NCBI GenBank assembly: GCA_012271025.1
Contig: JAAXHF010000366.1
Location: 1-9,361, forward strand
Direction: 5' to 3'
DNA from: Deltaproteobacteria bacterium
GTDB taxonomy: Bacteria; Desulfobacterota_B; Binatia; Bin18
DNA: 9,361 bases
The stretch's first letter is position 1; each line of letters opens with the position of its first letter. Below the pieces are notes generated by a model. The model saw only the letters and a list, made by a program, of their open reading frames with translations. It searched no databases and was not told where the DNA came from. Both the position numbers and the translations under genes were made by a program. Positions 1-6,338 of the stretch are shown in pieces.

Positions 1-1
1 G

Positions 2-148
2 CGTGGCTCAGCCAGAGCAGCTGCCCAGAGCGGCGATGCGGAGACCGCCCGGCAGCGTTACACACAGCTCGAACAGATTTGGGAAAGTCGAGGAACTCCT
101 GAAGTTCTGCAAGAAGCCCGGGGCTTCTTGAAAGAGCAGGCGTCCTAA
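2..148 (+). CDS. 3' end of an unidentified protein, possibly TPR-like (partial)
   Basis: The frame starting at base 2 is open from the window edge to a TAA at 146-148 and encodes the last 48 residues of a protein. The other two forward frames also stay open for over 100 bases, so the choice rests on composition. This frame gives an amphipathic, Glu/Gln/Arg/Ala-rich helical tail that includes GDAETARQRYTQLEQIWES and ends in FLKEQAS. The pattern of a small residue, an aromatic and an 'LEQIW' helix resembles the last tetratricopeptide-type helical repeat of TPR proteins, for example those found behind protein-kinase or adenylate-cyclase modules. That resemblance is only suggestive. No catalytic motif is visible, and the gene body lies outside the window. 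It converges on the leftward CoA-transferase gene 64 bp away, so it is not part of that operon. An 8-bp inverted repeat at 111-129 lies inside its coding sequence. Confidence 0.5.
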   Translation, partial: RGSARAAAQSGDAETARQRYTQLEQIWESRGTPEVLQEARGFLKEQAS

Positions 149-185
149 AGCAGAACAGTTGGACAAGAAACCGATTCCCTGGGGG

Positions 186-202
186 CAGCGCCCGGCGGGC
201 TG
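186..202. terminator. weak GC hairpin between convergent genes
   Basis: This short inverted repeat has the arms CAGC(G)CC and GGGCTG: about seven base pairs with one bulged G and a four-base loop. It lies between the stop of the rightward partial gene and the stop of the leftward CoA-transferase gene. No T-run follows on either strand, so if it ends transcription it is not a classic intrinsic terminator. The call rests on position and dyad symmetry only. Confidence 0.25.
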
Positions 203-212
203 TAAGCCACCC

Positions 213-2627
213 CTAATACAAAACCTGCTCGTCCTTGAAGCGGGCGATCTCCTGCGCGTCGTAGCCCAGCACCTCGCCCATCACCTGGTCGGTGTCCTGG
301 CCCAGCAACGGGGCCGGCCAGCGCACCCCGTTGGGCGCGTGGCTGAACAGCCAGGGAATCCCCATGTGGGTCCGGGTCCCGACTTCAGGATGGGCCAGCC
401 GCTCAAAGAAGCCGCGGGCGTTGAGGTGAGGATCTTCGATCAGATCCTTGCCGCTCATTGACGGAAACGCGGCCACCCCGGCTTCTTGGAGCTGATGGGT
501 CACGTCCCACTTTTCGCGCGGTTCCGTCCAGGCGCTCAGCACACGGTCCAGATCCTCTTCGTTGGCTTTGCGGTCCGCAGCGCTGCCAAAGCGCGCATCC
601 GTCGCCAACTCGGGCCGGCCTATGGCTCGACACAGGCCGGTCCATTCTTCGTCCGTCCCACAGGCAATTGTGACCCATTCGTCCTCACCCGCACAGCGGT
701 AGCAGTTGTGGGGCGCCATCCACGGGTCGCGGTTGCCCCGTCGGGGGGGCTGGGTCGCGTTCATGGCGTAGTCCATCCAGCCTTCGGCCACCAGCACCGC
801 AACCGCCTGCCACAGCGACACGTCGATATGCTGGCCCTGGCCGGTTCGCCGGCGGGCGACCAGGGCTGCGCAAATGGCTGCGGCGGCATGGATGCCGGAG
901 GTCGGGTCGCCGTAGGCCATACCGACTTCCTCTGGCGGACCGCCCTCATAGCCGGTGATCGACGACAGGCCGGTCAGGGGCGGAATGGCCGGACCGTAAG
1001 CCATATAGTTGCGCTGGGGTCCGGTTTGGCCGTAGCCGGAGATGGAGGCCATAATGATATCGGGCTTGACGCGCCTCAGTTCGTCATAGCCCAGCCCCAG
1101 TTGATCCATCACTCCGGTGGCAAAGTTCTGGAGGACAACATCGCTCTTGCTGACCAACTCCTTGGCCAGGTCTCTGCCTCTGGGTGTGGTGAGATTGAGC
1201 AGCAGGCTCTTCTTGCCCTGGCCCCACTGATTGAACAGCGCACACCGGTTCACCCCCGGCTCCATGCCTTTGGGGTAGTACAGCAGGCGTCGAGCAAGAT
1301 CGAGGCGGGTGTGCGACTCGACCTTGATCACCTCGGCCCCCAGATGGGCCAGCTGTAGGGCGCCAAAGGGACCGGCCCACACCCAGCTGAAATCAGCGAC
1401 ACGTACGCCGGCCAGCGGCAGCTGGCGGTTCGTTGAGCCGGAGGCCGACAGCGGAGCGGTCCGCTCGGTCTCACGCGGCGTTTCGGGTGCCGCGTCCAGC
1501 CGGTCGTTATGTTCACCGAGCAGCGGCGCCGGACGCCGCAGCTTCCACCACGGGCTGTCCAGCACGTACGGGGCTCCCAGGTGGGTCAGCCGGCCGGCCC
1601 GGGGATGGCTGACATCGACAAAAAAGCCTCTGGCCCGCAACTGCTCCTGGTCGGCCAGCTGGGCCATGCTGAAAACCGGGGCGAAACAGATCCGTCGCTC
1701 CTGGCCGACCCGAAACAGCTCTTCCACCTTCCAGCCCTTGACCCAGTCGGCCAGGTAGGTCCTCAAGACATCCTGGTTTTGGCTGCGATTGGCCAGTCCC
1801 TGGAAAATCTCCCACTCGGCCCACTCGGGATTGCCCATCAGATCGACCAACCGCTGCCACTGGTCTTCTTCTCCGACAACCAGGAACATCAGACCGTCCT
1901 GACACGGAAAAATATCCCAGGGGTACAGCGCCCGCTGGCCCAGACGAGTGGCAACCTGCTCCTGATAGGTGTAGTTCGGGGCGCTGATGTCCACAAACGA
2001 GGCGATATAGGCCTGAGCGGAAAAGTCGATGTGTTCGCCCAGCCGGGTCTGCAAGACCATGCTATAGGCCGCCAGCGTGGCGGCCGCCGCTGCGGTGGCG
2101 ATCTGGAAATCGGCCTGATGGCCGGCGGCCTTGAGCGGCGGCAGCTCCGGCCGGTCAGAGCCGCCCGGACTCAGCCACGCCCAGCCCCCGCCGTGGGCAA
2201 CGGTCAGCTCATAGGCGGCGTAGTCCTTGTGCGGGCCGCTAAGGCCGAAGGGCGTGATGGAGCACATGACCAGGCGTGGATTGCGCGCCTGAAAGGCGGC
2301 GTAGTCGAGACCCAGGCCGGCCATGCGTTCCGGAGCATAGTTGTGGACCACGATATCCGCCTCCGCGACCAGCTCCATCAGTCTCTGGCACTCCCGAGGC
2401 AGGTCGAGCACCACACTGTGTTTGTTGGTGTTGAGATACAGGAACAGGCCGCTCTGCTCGGGGTCGGGCACACCGTTCGGAAACGGGCCGCGCTGCCGGG
2501 CCACGTCCCCGCCGGGCTCTTCGACCTTGATGACCTCGGCGCCGAGATCGGCCATCAGCTTAGTAGCATAGGCCGCCGACACCATGTGTCCCAACTCAAT
2601 GACCTTCACCCCGTCCAGTCCTTGCAT
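213..2627 (-). CDS. tandem-fused family III CoA-transferase (CaiB/BaiF), two domains
   Basis: This 804-residue protein is about twice the usual 400 residues and consists of two full family III CoA-transferase domains in tandem. Such enzymes move CoA between carboxylic acids in the cytosol through an aspartyl-CoA thioester. Domain 1 (about residues 3-375) opens with LDGVKVIELG and LGAEVIKVE (28-36), and its catalytic Asp aligns at D173 in GHQADFQIA. A hydrophilic linker (about 376-400, rich in Pro, Glu, Arg and Ser) follows. Domain 2 (about 402-790) opens with LAGVRVADFSW and LGAEVIKVES, and has D574 in GMAYGDPTSG, followed by RRRTGQGQHIDVS. Both Asp residues fall 173 residues into their domain, close to Asp169 of formyl-CoA transferase. 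I chose the ATG at 2627 because a purine-rich AAGGGGGG lies just upstream and the conserved domain begins immediately; an in-frame GTG at 2654 lacks such a site. The gene stands alone, divergent from the VOC gene. The substrate is unknown. Confidence 0.93.
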   Translation of the reverse strand: MQGLDGVKVIELGHMVSAAYATKLMADLGAEVIKVEEPGGDVARQRGPFPNGVPDPEQSGLFLYLNTNKHSVVLDLPRECQRLMELVAEADIVVHNYAPERMAGLGLDYAAFQARNPRLVMCSITPFGLSGPHKDYAAYELTVAHGGGWAWLSPGGSDRPELPPLKAAGHQADFQIATAAAAATLAAYSMVLQTRLGEHIDFSAQAYIASFVDISAPNYTYQEQVATRLGQRALYPWDIFPCQDGLMFLVVGEEDQWQRLVDLMGNPEWAEWEIFQGLANRSQNQDVLRTYLADWVKGWKVEELFRVGQERRICFAPVFSMAQLADQEQLRARGFFVDVSHPRAGRLTHLGAPYVLDSPWWKLRRPAPLLGEHNDRLDAAPETPRETERTAPLSASGSTNRQLPLAGVRVADFSWVWAGPFGALQLAHLGAEVIKVESHTRLDLARRLLYYPKGMEPGVNRCALFNQWGQGKKSLLLNLTTPRGRDLAKELVSKSDVVLQNFATGVMDQLGLGYDELRRVKPDIIMASISGYGQTGPQRNYMAYGPAIPPLTGLSSITGYEGGPPEEVGMAYGDPTSGIHAAAAICAALVARRRTGQGQHIDVSLWQAVAVLVAEGWMDYAMNATQPPRRGNRDPWMAPHNCYRCAGEDEWVTIACGTDEEWTGLCRAIGRPELATDARFGSAADRKANEEDLDRVLSAWTEPREKWDVTHQLQEAGVAAFPSMSGKDLIEDPHLNARGFFERLAHPEVGTRTHMGIPWLFSHAPNGVRWPAPLLGQDTDQVMGEVLGYDAQEIARFKDEQVLY

Positions 2628-2665
2628 AGTCGTTCCCCCCTTACAGACTGGCACCGGCCTGTGTC

Positions 2666-2690
2666 CGTCGGCGCCGTTTCACCGCCGACG
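2666..2690. repeat. 8-bp perfect inverted repeat in the CoA-transferase leader
   Basis: CGTCGGCG (2666-2673) and its exact complement CGCCGACG (2683-2690) are separated by nine bases. The repeat lies between the predicted leftward promoter and the CoA-transferase start, ending about 38 bases before the ATG. In the leader RNA it would form a strong GC stem; as DNA it could be a dimer-binding operator. The core CGTCGGC occurs a third time at 2726-2732. The repeat is seen directly; the role is inferred. Confidence 0.5.
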
Positions 2691-2705
2691 TTAGCACTTC
2701 GGCCA

Positions 2706-2735
2706 ATTACACTGCAAGAAAAAAGCGTCGGCTAA
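2706..2735 (-). promoter_or_regulatory. predicted sigma70-type promoter for the fused CoA-transferase gene
   Basis: Read leftward, TTAGCC (2735-2730) and TGTAAT (2711-2706) are separated by 18 bases. The -10 box matches the consensus at five of six positions and the -35 box at three. Transcription would begin near 2699, giving a leader of about 70 bases that includes the inverted repeat at 2666-2690. The prediction rests only on box match and spacing. Confidence 0.35.
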
Positions 2736-2801
2736 AAACCGTTCTCCAGCCGTAGACCCGATCCCGTGTTCGGGCTACTCTGCCAGACACCACACTGCAA
2801 G
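2709..2801 (+). repeat. direct repeat ACACTGCAAG, two copies in the divergent region
   Basis: The ten-base word ACACTGCAAG occurs at 2709-2718 and again at 2792-2801. The first copy overlaps the predicted leftward -10 box. The second runs into the VOC gene's ribosome binding site, AAGGAGGG (2799-2806). An exact 10-mer repeat is uncommon by chance in a 185-bp gap, so a shared regulator site is possible, though part of the second copy is explained by the Shine-Dalgarno sequence. Confidence 0.35.
2753..2781 (+). promoter_or_regulatory. predicted promoter for the VOC gene
   Basis: TAGACC (2753-2758) and TACTCT (2776-2781) have the ideal 17-base spacing. They match the sigma70 boxes at four and three of six positions. 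A start near 2788 would give a leader of about 25 bases carrying the strong AAGGAGGG ribosome binding site. The match is modest, and an alternative sigma factor cannot be excluded. Confidence 0.3.
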
Positions 2802-2812
2802 GAGGGAAAGCC

Positions 2813-3274
2813 ATGTTAGGAGCTGTTGCACACGTCGGGATTACGGTCAGGGATATGGACAAGGCGGTTGAGTTCTACCGCGATACCCTGGGCCTCAAGG
2901 TCATCGGGGATGTCACCATTGACGGGCAAGAGGCCAGCACCGTCACCCAGGTCCCCAACACCAAACTGCGCGCCGTGTATCTGCGCTACAAAGACGATCC
3001 GACCAGCCCGCCGATCGAACTCCTGCACTTCATTGAACCGGGAGAGACGGGCAAGCCGTATCCCGGCCTGGCCAACCCCGGCATCACCGAGGTCGCCTTC
3101 TGGGTCAAGGACATCGACAAGACCTACGAAGACCTGCGGGCCAAGGGGGTGGAGTTTTATTCGGCTCCCCAGCTGTTTGACCTCGAGGGCGAGGGCTACG
3201 GCAAGGTCAAAGCGGTCTATTTCCGCGACCTCGACGGCACGACCCTGGAGCTGATGCAGAACTGCCCGGACTGA
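2813..3274 (+). CDS. VOC-fold (glyoxalase/epimerase/dioxygenase superfamily) protein
   Basis: This 153-residue protein has two beta-alpha-beta-beta-beta modules, the normal size for a single vicinal-oxygen-chelate chain. Module 1 begins AHVGITVRDMDKAVEFYRDTLG, and module 2 begins GITEVAFWVKDIDKTYEDL and ends FRDLDGTTLELMQ. The usual metal ligands appear as H7, E69 (PPIELLHF) and E146 (LELMQ). The third ligand, often His in GITHIAF-type motifs, is E93 here. VOC members include glyoxalase I, methylmalonyl-CoA epimerase, lyases, dioxygenases and resistance proteins, so the reaction cannot be fixed from sequence. Glyoxalase I is less likely because of the E93 change and the lack of other signature residues. 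The ATG at 2813 has an excellent AAGGAGGG site seven bases upstream. Transcription diverges from the fused CoA-transferase gene, which suggests shared control and possibly an acyl or acyl-CoA substrate. Confidence 0.9.
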   Translation: MLGAVAHVGITVRDMDKAVEFYRDTLGLKVIGDVTIDGQEASTVTQVPNTKLRAVYLRYKDDPTSPPIELLHFIEPGETGKPYPGLANPGITEVAFWVKDIDKTYEDLRAKGVEFYSAPQLFDLEGEGYGKVKAVYFRDLDGTTLELMQNCPD

Positions 3275-3301
3275 GCCGCCGCCGGGCCTGTGCCATATCA
3301 C

Positions 3302-3321
3302 GCCGCCGGGTGGCCGGCGGC
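3302..3321. terminator. GC-rich hairpin between convergent genes
   Basis: GCCGCCGG (3302-3309) and CCGGCGGC (3314-3321) form a perfect eight-base-pair stem with a four-base GTGG loop. It sits in the 50-bp gap between the VOC stop (3274) and the stop of the leftward 98-residue gene (3325). Position and stability suit a bidirectional terminator, but neither strand has a following T-run, so termination might be inefficient or factor-assisted. Confidence 0.5.
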
Positions 3322-3324
3322 CGC

Positions 3325-3621
3325 TCAGAGCTGGCGGATGTCCATCCAGTCCAGCAGGGGTTGGTCGGCCACCTCGGCGCTCTCGGCCAGAAGTTCAAGG
3401 ACATCCATCGACATCCAGTAGCGCACCCGCCCCAGCCACAGGTAGGGCGTCTTGACCGAGTTGTTGACCTCGCCGCCGTGCAGCGAGGGGATGAATTTCC
3501 GGGGCGGGATCGCCTCCACCCACAGCTCGGCGCCGAGGTTGCGCCGCACCCAGGCATGCGAGTCGGGATGAATCAGCTCCCAGCTGCGGGGCTCGACAAT
3601 TCGGGCTTTTTGGCAGCGCAT
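3325..3621 (-). CDS. unrecognised 98-residue protein in the CoA-transferase operon
   Basis: I do not recognise this small protein. It is predicted to be soluble: no signal peptide or membrane segment is visible. It is unusually rich in tryptophan (W14, W24, W34, W62, W69, W92), with further aromatic and Pro residues, for example WVEAIPPRKFIP and TPYLWLGRVRYWMSMDVLELL, and an acidic C-terminal helix ending LLDWMDIRQL. Only one Cys (C3) and three His (H18, H22, H48) are present, so a metal site is not obvious. The ATG at 3621 has a G-rich GGGGGA sequence just upstream. The gene lies 24 bp after the stop of the 421-residue CoA-transferase-like gene on the same strand, so it is probably the third gene of that operon. 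A small subunit or accessory protein of the transferase pair is a reasonable inference with no direct support. Intact frame, fitting start and operon position argue that it is real. Confidence 0.68.
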   Translation of the reverse strand: MRCQKARIVEPRSWELIHPDSHAWVRRNLGAELWVEAIPPRKFIPSLHGGEVNNSVKTPYLWLGRVRYWMSMDVLELLAESAEVADQPLLDWMDIRQL

Positions 3622-3645
3622 GTGTCCCCCCGCCGCCCTGTAGGC

Positions 3646-4911
3646 TTATATGACGCCTTGAGCGACCAGCCGGGCTATTTCTTCATCGCCGAATCCGGCT
3701 TCGGTCAGTACGTCCCGGGTGTGCTGGCCCAAAAGCGGCGCGCCGCTCTTGAAGTCGGTCACTCGGTTATGGCCGTCGGTTGCGGCCGACACCGGGAAAT
3801 GCAGCTCGCGGTCGATCTGGGGCTGACGAATGGCCTGAAATGTCCCCCGCGCCTGAAAGTGCGGATCGTCCAGATTCTCCTCGGGGTAGCGCACGCTGGC
3901 CCACAACAGGCCCTTGGCCTGGGCCTTGTGGTAGACGTCCTCGGCGGTCATGGCGGCGACAAGCCTGTCGACCTGGGCGCTCAGGTGCTTGTTGGCCTTG
4001 GCCGGGGAGCTTTCGCTCAGCTGACGATAGGCGTCCGACTCAAGGTCGTGCTCAAGGCCGACTTCGCTGAGCATCTCGGCAATGATCCGTGCGTCGCGGC
4101 TGCCCCAGAACAGAAAGGCCTTCACATAACGGTCGTCTTTGGTCCGACGCAGCCAGGCCGGTGTCTTGGCCGTGGCGGCGTGGCGGCCGGTCTGCCGCCC
4201 GACCACGTCCTGGTTGTAGATATAGCAGGGCAGCGCCACCTCGGTGCAGGTGCTGACCGCCTCATGGATTGAGACATCGATGCAGTCGCCCTCGTCGGTC
4301 AGCTCACGAAAGTTGAGCGCCGCAGCCACGGCCAGGACCGCGTGTTCGCAGGCGATATGGTAGGCCTGCCACATACCGGGCGCAATCGGCGGGGTATCGT
4401 AGACTCCGTCCGGCCCCGGATCGTAGCCGCACGAGGCCATCACTCCGCCCATGGCCAGCTGGGTCAGATCGGTCATTGTCAGGTCGCGGTACGGGCCGTC
4501 CAGTCCAAACGGCGTGAGCGTGCAGATGATGAGGCCGGGCTTGCCGGCCTGCACCTCGCGGTACAGGTCGAGGCGCTGCTCGACATCGACGGCCGGGCCG
4601 GAATCAATGACGATATCGGCGCGCCGGACCAGCCGCTCCAGCGCTCCCCGGGTGGCCGGCTGAGCGGGGTCGAGACCGACGCTCTTCTTGCCCAGGTTGT
4701 AGCGCCAGAAGCATAAACTGTGTTCCGGGTCGGGCTGTGAAGAGGCGAAGGGTCCCAGGCGGCGAGAGTTGGAGCCCTCCCGCCCCTCCAGCTTGATGAC
4801 CTCGGCGCCGAACGAGGCCAGCAACAGGCCGGCAAACTCTCCGCGCTCGTCACCACACTCCACAACGACCCGGCCCGCAAGGGCTCGGCTTAAAGCGGCT
4901 TGGCTGTTCAA
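3646..4911 (-). CDS. family III CoA-transferase-like subunit lacking the catalytic Asp
   Basis: This 421-residue protein has the full length and fold signatures of the family: FGAEVIKLEGREG (34-46), LGKKSVGLD, TLTPFGLDGPYRDL (131-144), ECIDVS-like GDCIDVSIHEAV, then DPHFQARGTF and APLLGQHT near the C-terminus. At the catalytic position, however, the segment PGMWQAYHIACEH (178-190) has Tyr184 (or Ala183 if one gap is allowed) where the neighbours have Asp. No Asp or Glu lies between T173 and C188. It is therefore probably the non-catalytic half of a heteromer with the 431-residue gene just upstream, as in two-gene transferases such as BbsEF and SmtAB. Translation most likely starts at TTG (4911), which shares TTGA with the upstream stop; GAGAGGA lies nine bases ahead. 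That arrangement points to coupled translation and a fixed subunit ratio. An independent racemase or other activity is not excluded. Confidence 0.87.
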   Translation of the reverse strand: MNSQAALSRALAGRVVVECGDERGEFAGLLLASFGAEVIKLEGREGSNSRRLGPFASSQPDPEHSLCFWRYNLGKKSVGLDPAQPATRGALERLVRRADIVIDSGPAVDVEQRLDLYREVQAGKPGLIICTLTPFGLDGPYRDLTMTDLTQLAMGGVMASCGYDPGPDGVYDTPPIAPGMWQAYHIACEHAVLAVAAALNFRELTDEGDCIDVSIHEAVSTCTEVALPCYIYNQDVVGRQTGRHAATAKTPAWLRRTKDDRYVKAFLFWGSRDARIIAEMLSEVGLEHDLESDAYRQLSESSPAKANKHLSAQVDRLVAAMTAEDVYHKAQAKGLLWASVRYPEENLDDPHFQARGTFQAIRQPQIDRELHFPVSAATDGHNRVTDFKSGAPLLGQHTRDVLTEAGFGDEEIARLVAQGVI

Positions 4912-6203
4912 ATGATCCAGTCCTCTCTGAGCTGGGCAATCTCCTCGACCGAGAGCCCCAGCACGTCACGATACACCTTGTCATTGTCCTCGCCCATGCA
5001 CGGAGCGCCCCGCCCCGGCAGCCCACCAACGCTGAGCCGCATGTTTTGGACGCGAGCCGGAAAATCCTCGACCGGCCAGGTCCCGATTTCGGAGTGGGGC
5101 AAGGACACAAACGCGCCGCGCGCCTTCAGCTGCGGATCGCGGGTGAAACGATCAACCGACTTCTGGACCACGCCGGACGGCACCCCGCGCTCCTGGAGCC
5201 GCGCCATAAGGTCGTAGCGCTCTTCGTTTTTTGTGAACTCGGCCAGCCGCCGGTCAAGCTCGTCCTCAGCTGCTTTGCGTCCGGCCGCAGTCTGAAAGCG
5301 GGCCTCAGCGGCCCACTCGGGGGAGCCCATCTCGGCCACCAGCCCCCGCCATTGCTCGTCGGTCTGGACCGCCAGGCTGATCCACGCGTCGTCTCCCCGG
5401 CACGGATAGGCGCCGTGCGGCGCCCAGTCCGCAACCGGCATCCGGTTGCCGTAGCGCCGGGTGGACTTGCCGCTCAGCTGAGCCTCAAGAGTAGCCGTTC
5501 CAGACACCATCAGCCCGGTCTCGGCCTGGGACAGATCGATATAGCAACCCTGGCCGGTCTTGCGCCGCTGGATCAGCGCCATCAGCACATGCAGCGCCCC
5601 GTAGTAGCCGGTGGAGTGGTCGAGATACGAATAGCCCCAACCGGCCGGCGGCATGGGGTCGGGCAGCCCCGACATATGGGTCAGACCCGACAGAGCCTGG
5701 GCGGTCGGCCCGACGCTCAGATAGTCGTCATAGGTGCCCGACTTTCCCATGCCGCTGATCTGTAGATAGATCAGCTCGGGGTTGATCTGGCGCAAGACCT
5801 CATAGCCGAGTTCCCAGCGGTCCATCTGGCCCGGGCTGTAGTTCTCGCACAGGACCGAGGAGCGGGCGATCAGGCGTTTGAACAAATCGCGGCCCTGGGG
5901 CAGGCTCATGTTGAGGGTGATGCCGTATTTGCCGGGGTTGATGTTGTTGAACAGGCCGCTGCGGTTGAGGCTGTCGGCCGCGCCGCCGGGCGCTCTGGGC
6001 TGCACTCCGCGCAGCAGGTCGAGCGCCCGCTGATCGTGCCACTCAACCCGGATTACCTCGGCGCCCATGGTGGCCAGCATACGGGTGGCGTTCGGGCCGG
6101 CGACGATTTTGGTCAGATCGATGACGCGGACGCCGTCGAGCGGACGCCGGCGTTGCGCTTTCGCCCCTGGAGAGGCTTCTAGGGAGGCTGTTGAGTGTGC
6201 CAT
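4908..6203 (-). CDS. family III CoA-transferase (CaiB/BaiF), catalytic subunit
   Basis: This 431-residue protein is a standard-length family III CoA-transferase. After a basic, low-complexity N-terminal stretch of about 20 residues come RPLDGVRVIDLTKIVAGP and MGAEVIRVEW (46-55). These are followed by NYSPGQMDRWELGYEVL (121-137), a QISGMGKSGTY loop, and YLDHSTGYYG with D195 aligned to the catalytic Asp. RRKTGQGCYIDLSQAE and the C-terminal DPQLKARGAFV and RGAPCMGEDND motifs also fit. It should transfer CoA between acids through an aspartyl-CoA intermediate; the acids are unknown. The ATG at 6203 has AGAAGGGA about eight bases upstream. It is the first gene of a leftward operon, and the Asp-less partner overlaps its stop by four bases. 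Together they are the two-gene equivalent of the fused protein nearer the left end. No in-frame disruption is seen. Confidence 0.93.
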   Translation of the reverse strand: MAHSTASLEASPGAKAQRRRPLDGVRVIDLTKIVAGPNATRMLATMGAEVIRVEWHDQRALDLLRGVQPRAPGGAADSLNRSGLFNNINPGKYGITLNMSLPQGRDLFKRLIARSSVLCENYSPGQMDRWELGYEVLRQINPELIYLQISGMGKSGTYDDYLSVGPTAQALSGLTHMSGLPDPMPPAGWGYSYLDHSTGYYGALHVLMALIQRRKTGQGCYIDLSQAETGLMVSGTATLEAQLSGKSTRRYGNRMPVADWAPHGAYPCRGDDAWISLAVQTDEQWRGLVAEMGSPEWAAEARFQTAAGRKAAEDELDRRLAEFTKNEERYDLMARLQERGVPSGVVQKSVDRFTRDPQLKARGAFVSLPHSEIGTWPVEDFPARVQNMRLSVGGLPGRGAPCMGEDNDKVYRDVLGLSVEEIAQLREDWII

Positions 6204-6226
6204 TGAGGTTTCCCTTCTGAACCATC

Positions 6227-6245
6227 TGCGCGTCTGAATGCGCGT
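6227..6245. repeat. short direct repeat TGCGCGT, 12-base period
   Basis: TGCGCGT occurs at 6227-6233 and 6239-6245, one helical turn or so apart, in the presumed leader just before the 431-residue CoA-transferase gene. A period of 12 bases would suit a protein bound to one face of the DNA. The repeat is short and GC-rich, so chance is a serious alternative. Confidence 0.25.
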
Positions 6246-6258
6246 TCCACAGGCTCAG

Positions 6259-6287
6259 TTTCTACACGACGCGGGACAAAAAGAAAA
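6259..6287 (-). promoter_or_regulatory. predicted promoter for the split CoA-transferase operon
   Basis: Read leftward, TTTTCT (6287-6282) and TAGAAA (6264-6259) are separated by 17 bases. The -10 box has four of six consensus matches and the -35 box three. The start would fall near 6252, about 50 bases before the ATG. The octamer CGCGTCGT lies directly upstream of the -10 box. Confidence 0.3.
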
Positions 6288-6338
6288 CCTGATATCGGCG
6301 CGCTCGACACCGCGTTGACAAGGCTGTTCGCGCGTCGT
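6266..6338. promoter_or_regulatory. shared octamer CGCGTCGT beside both divergent -10 boxes
   Basis: CGCGTCGT reads rightward at 6331-6338, overlapping the start of the rightward -10 box. It reads leftward at 6273-6266, two bases before the leftward -10 box. The flanks are also similar, with TGTCC and TGTTCG ahead of the octamer. The right copy runs into a perfect 10-base palindrome, GTCGTACGAC (6334-6343). A regulator binding both copies would coordinate the CoA-transferase operon and the hydrolase-QueE pair. An 8-mer pair in 162 bp can arise by chance; the matching positions relative to both promoters are what make it notable. Confidence 0.4.

Noticed and set aside
111..129. 8-bp inverted repeat AAGAAGCC-N3-GGCTTCTT considered as a terminator
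   Set aside because: It lies inside the partial left-edge reading frame, before its stop, and no T-run follows.
2628..2654. Upstream GTG start adding nine residues to the fused CoA-transferase
   Set aside because: The added residues cover the AAGGGGGG ribosome binding site and are not part of the conserved domain.
1509..2735. 408-residue rightward open frame opposite the fused CoA-transferase gene
   Set aside because: It is antisense to a gene with clear domains, has no family motifs, and arises from high-GC codon bias on the other strand.
3310..4272. 320-residue rightward open frame
   Set aside because: It lies antisense to the 98-residue gene and the 421-residue transferase, and its protein is a Gly/Leu/Val-rich shadow with no motif.
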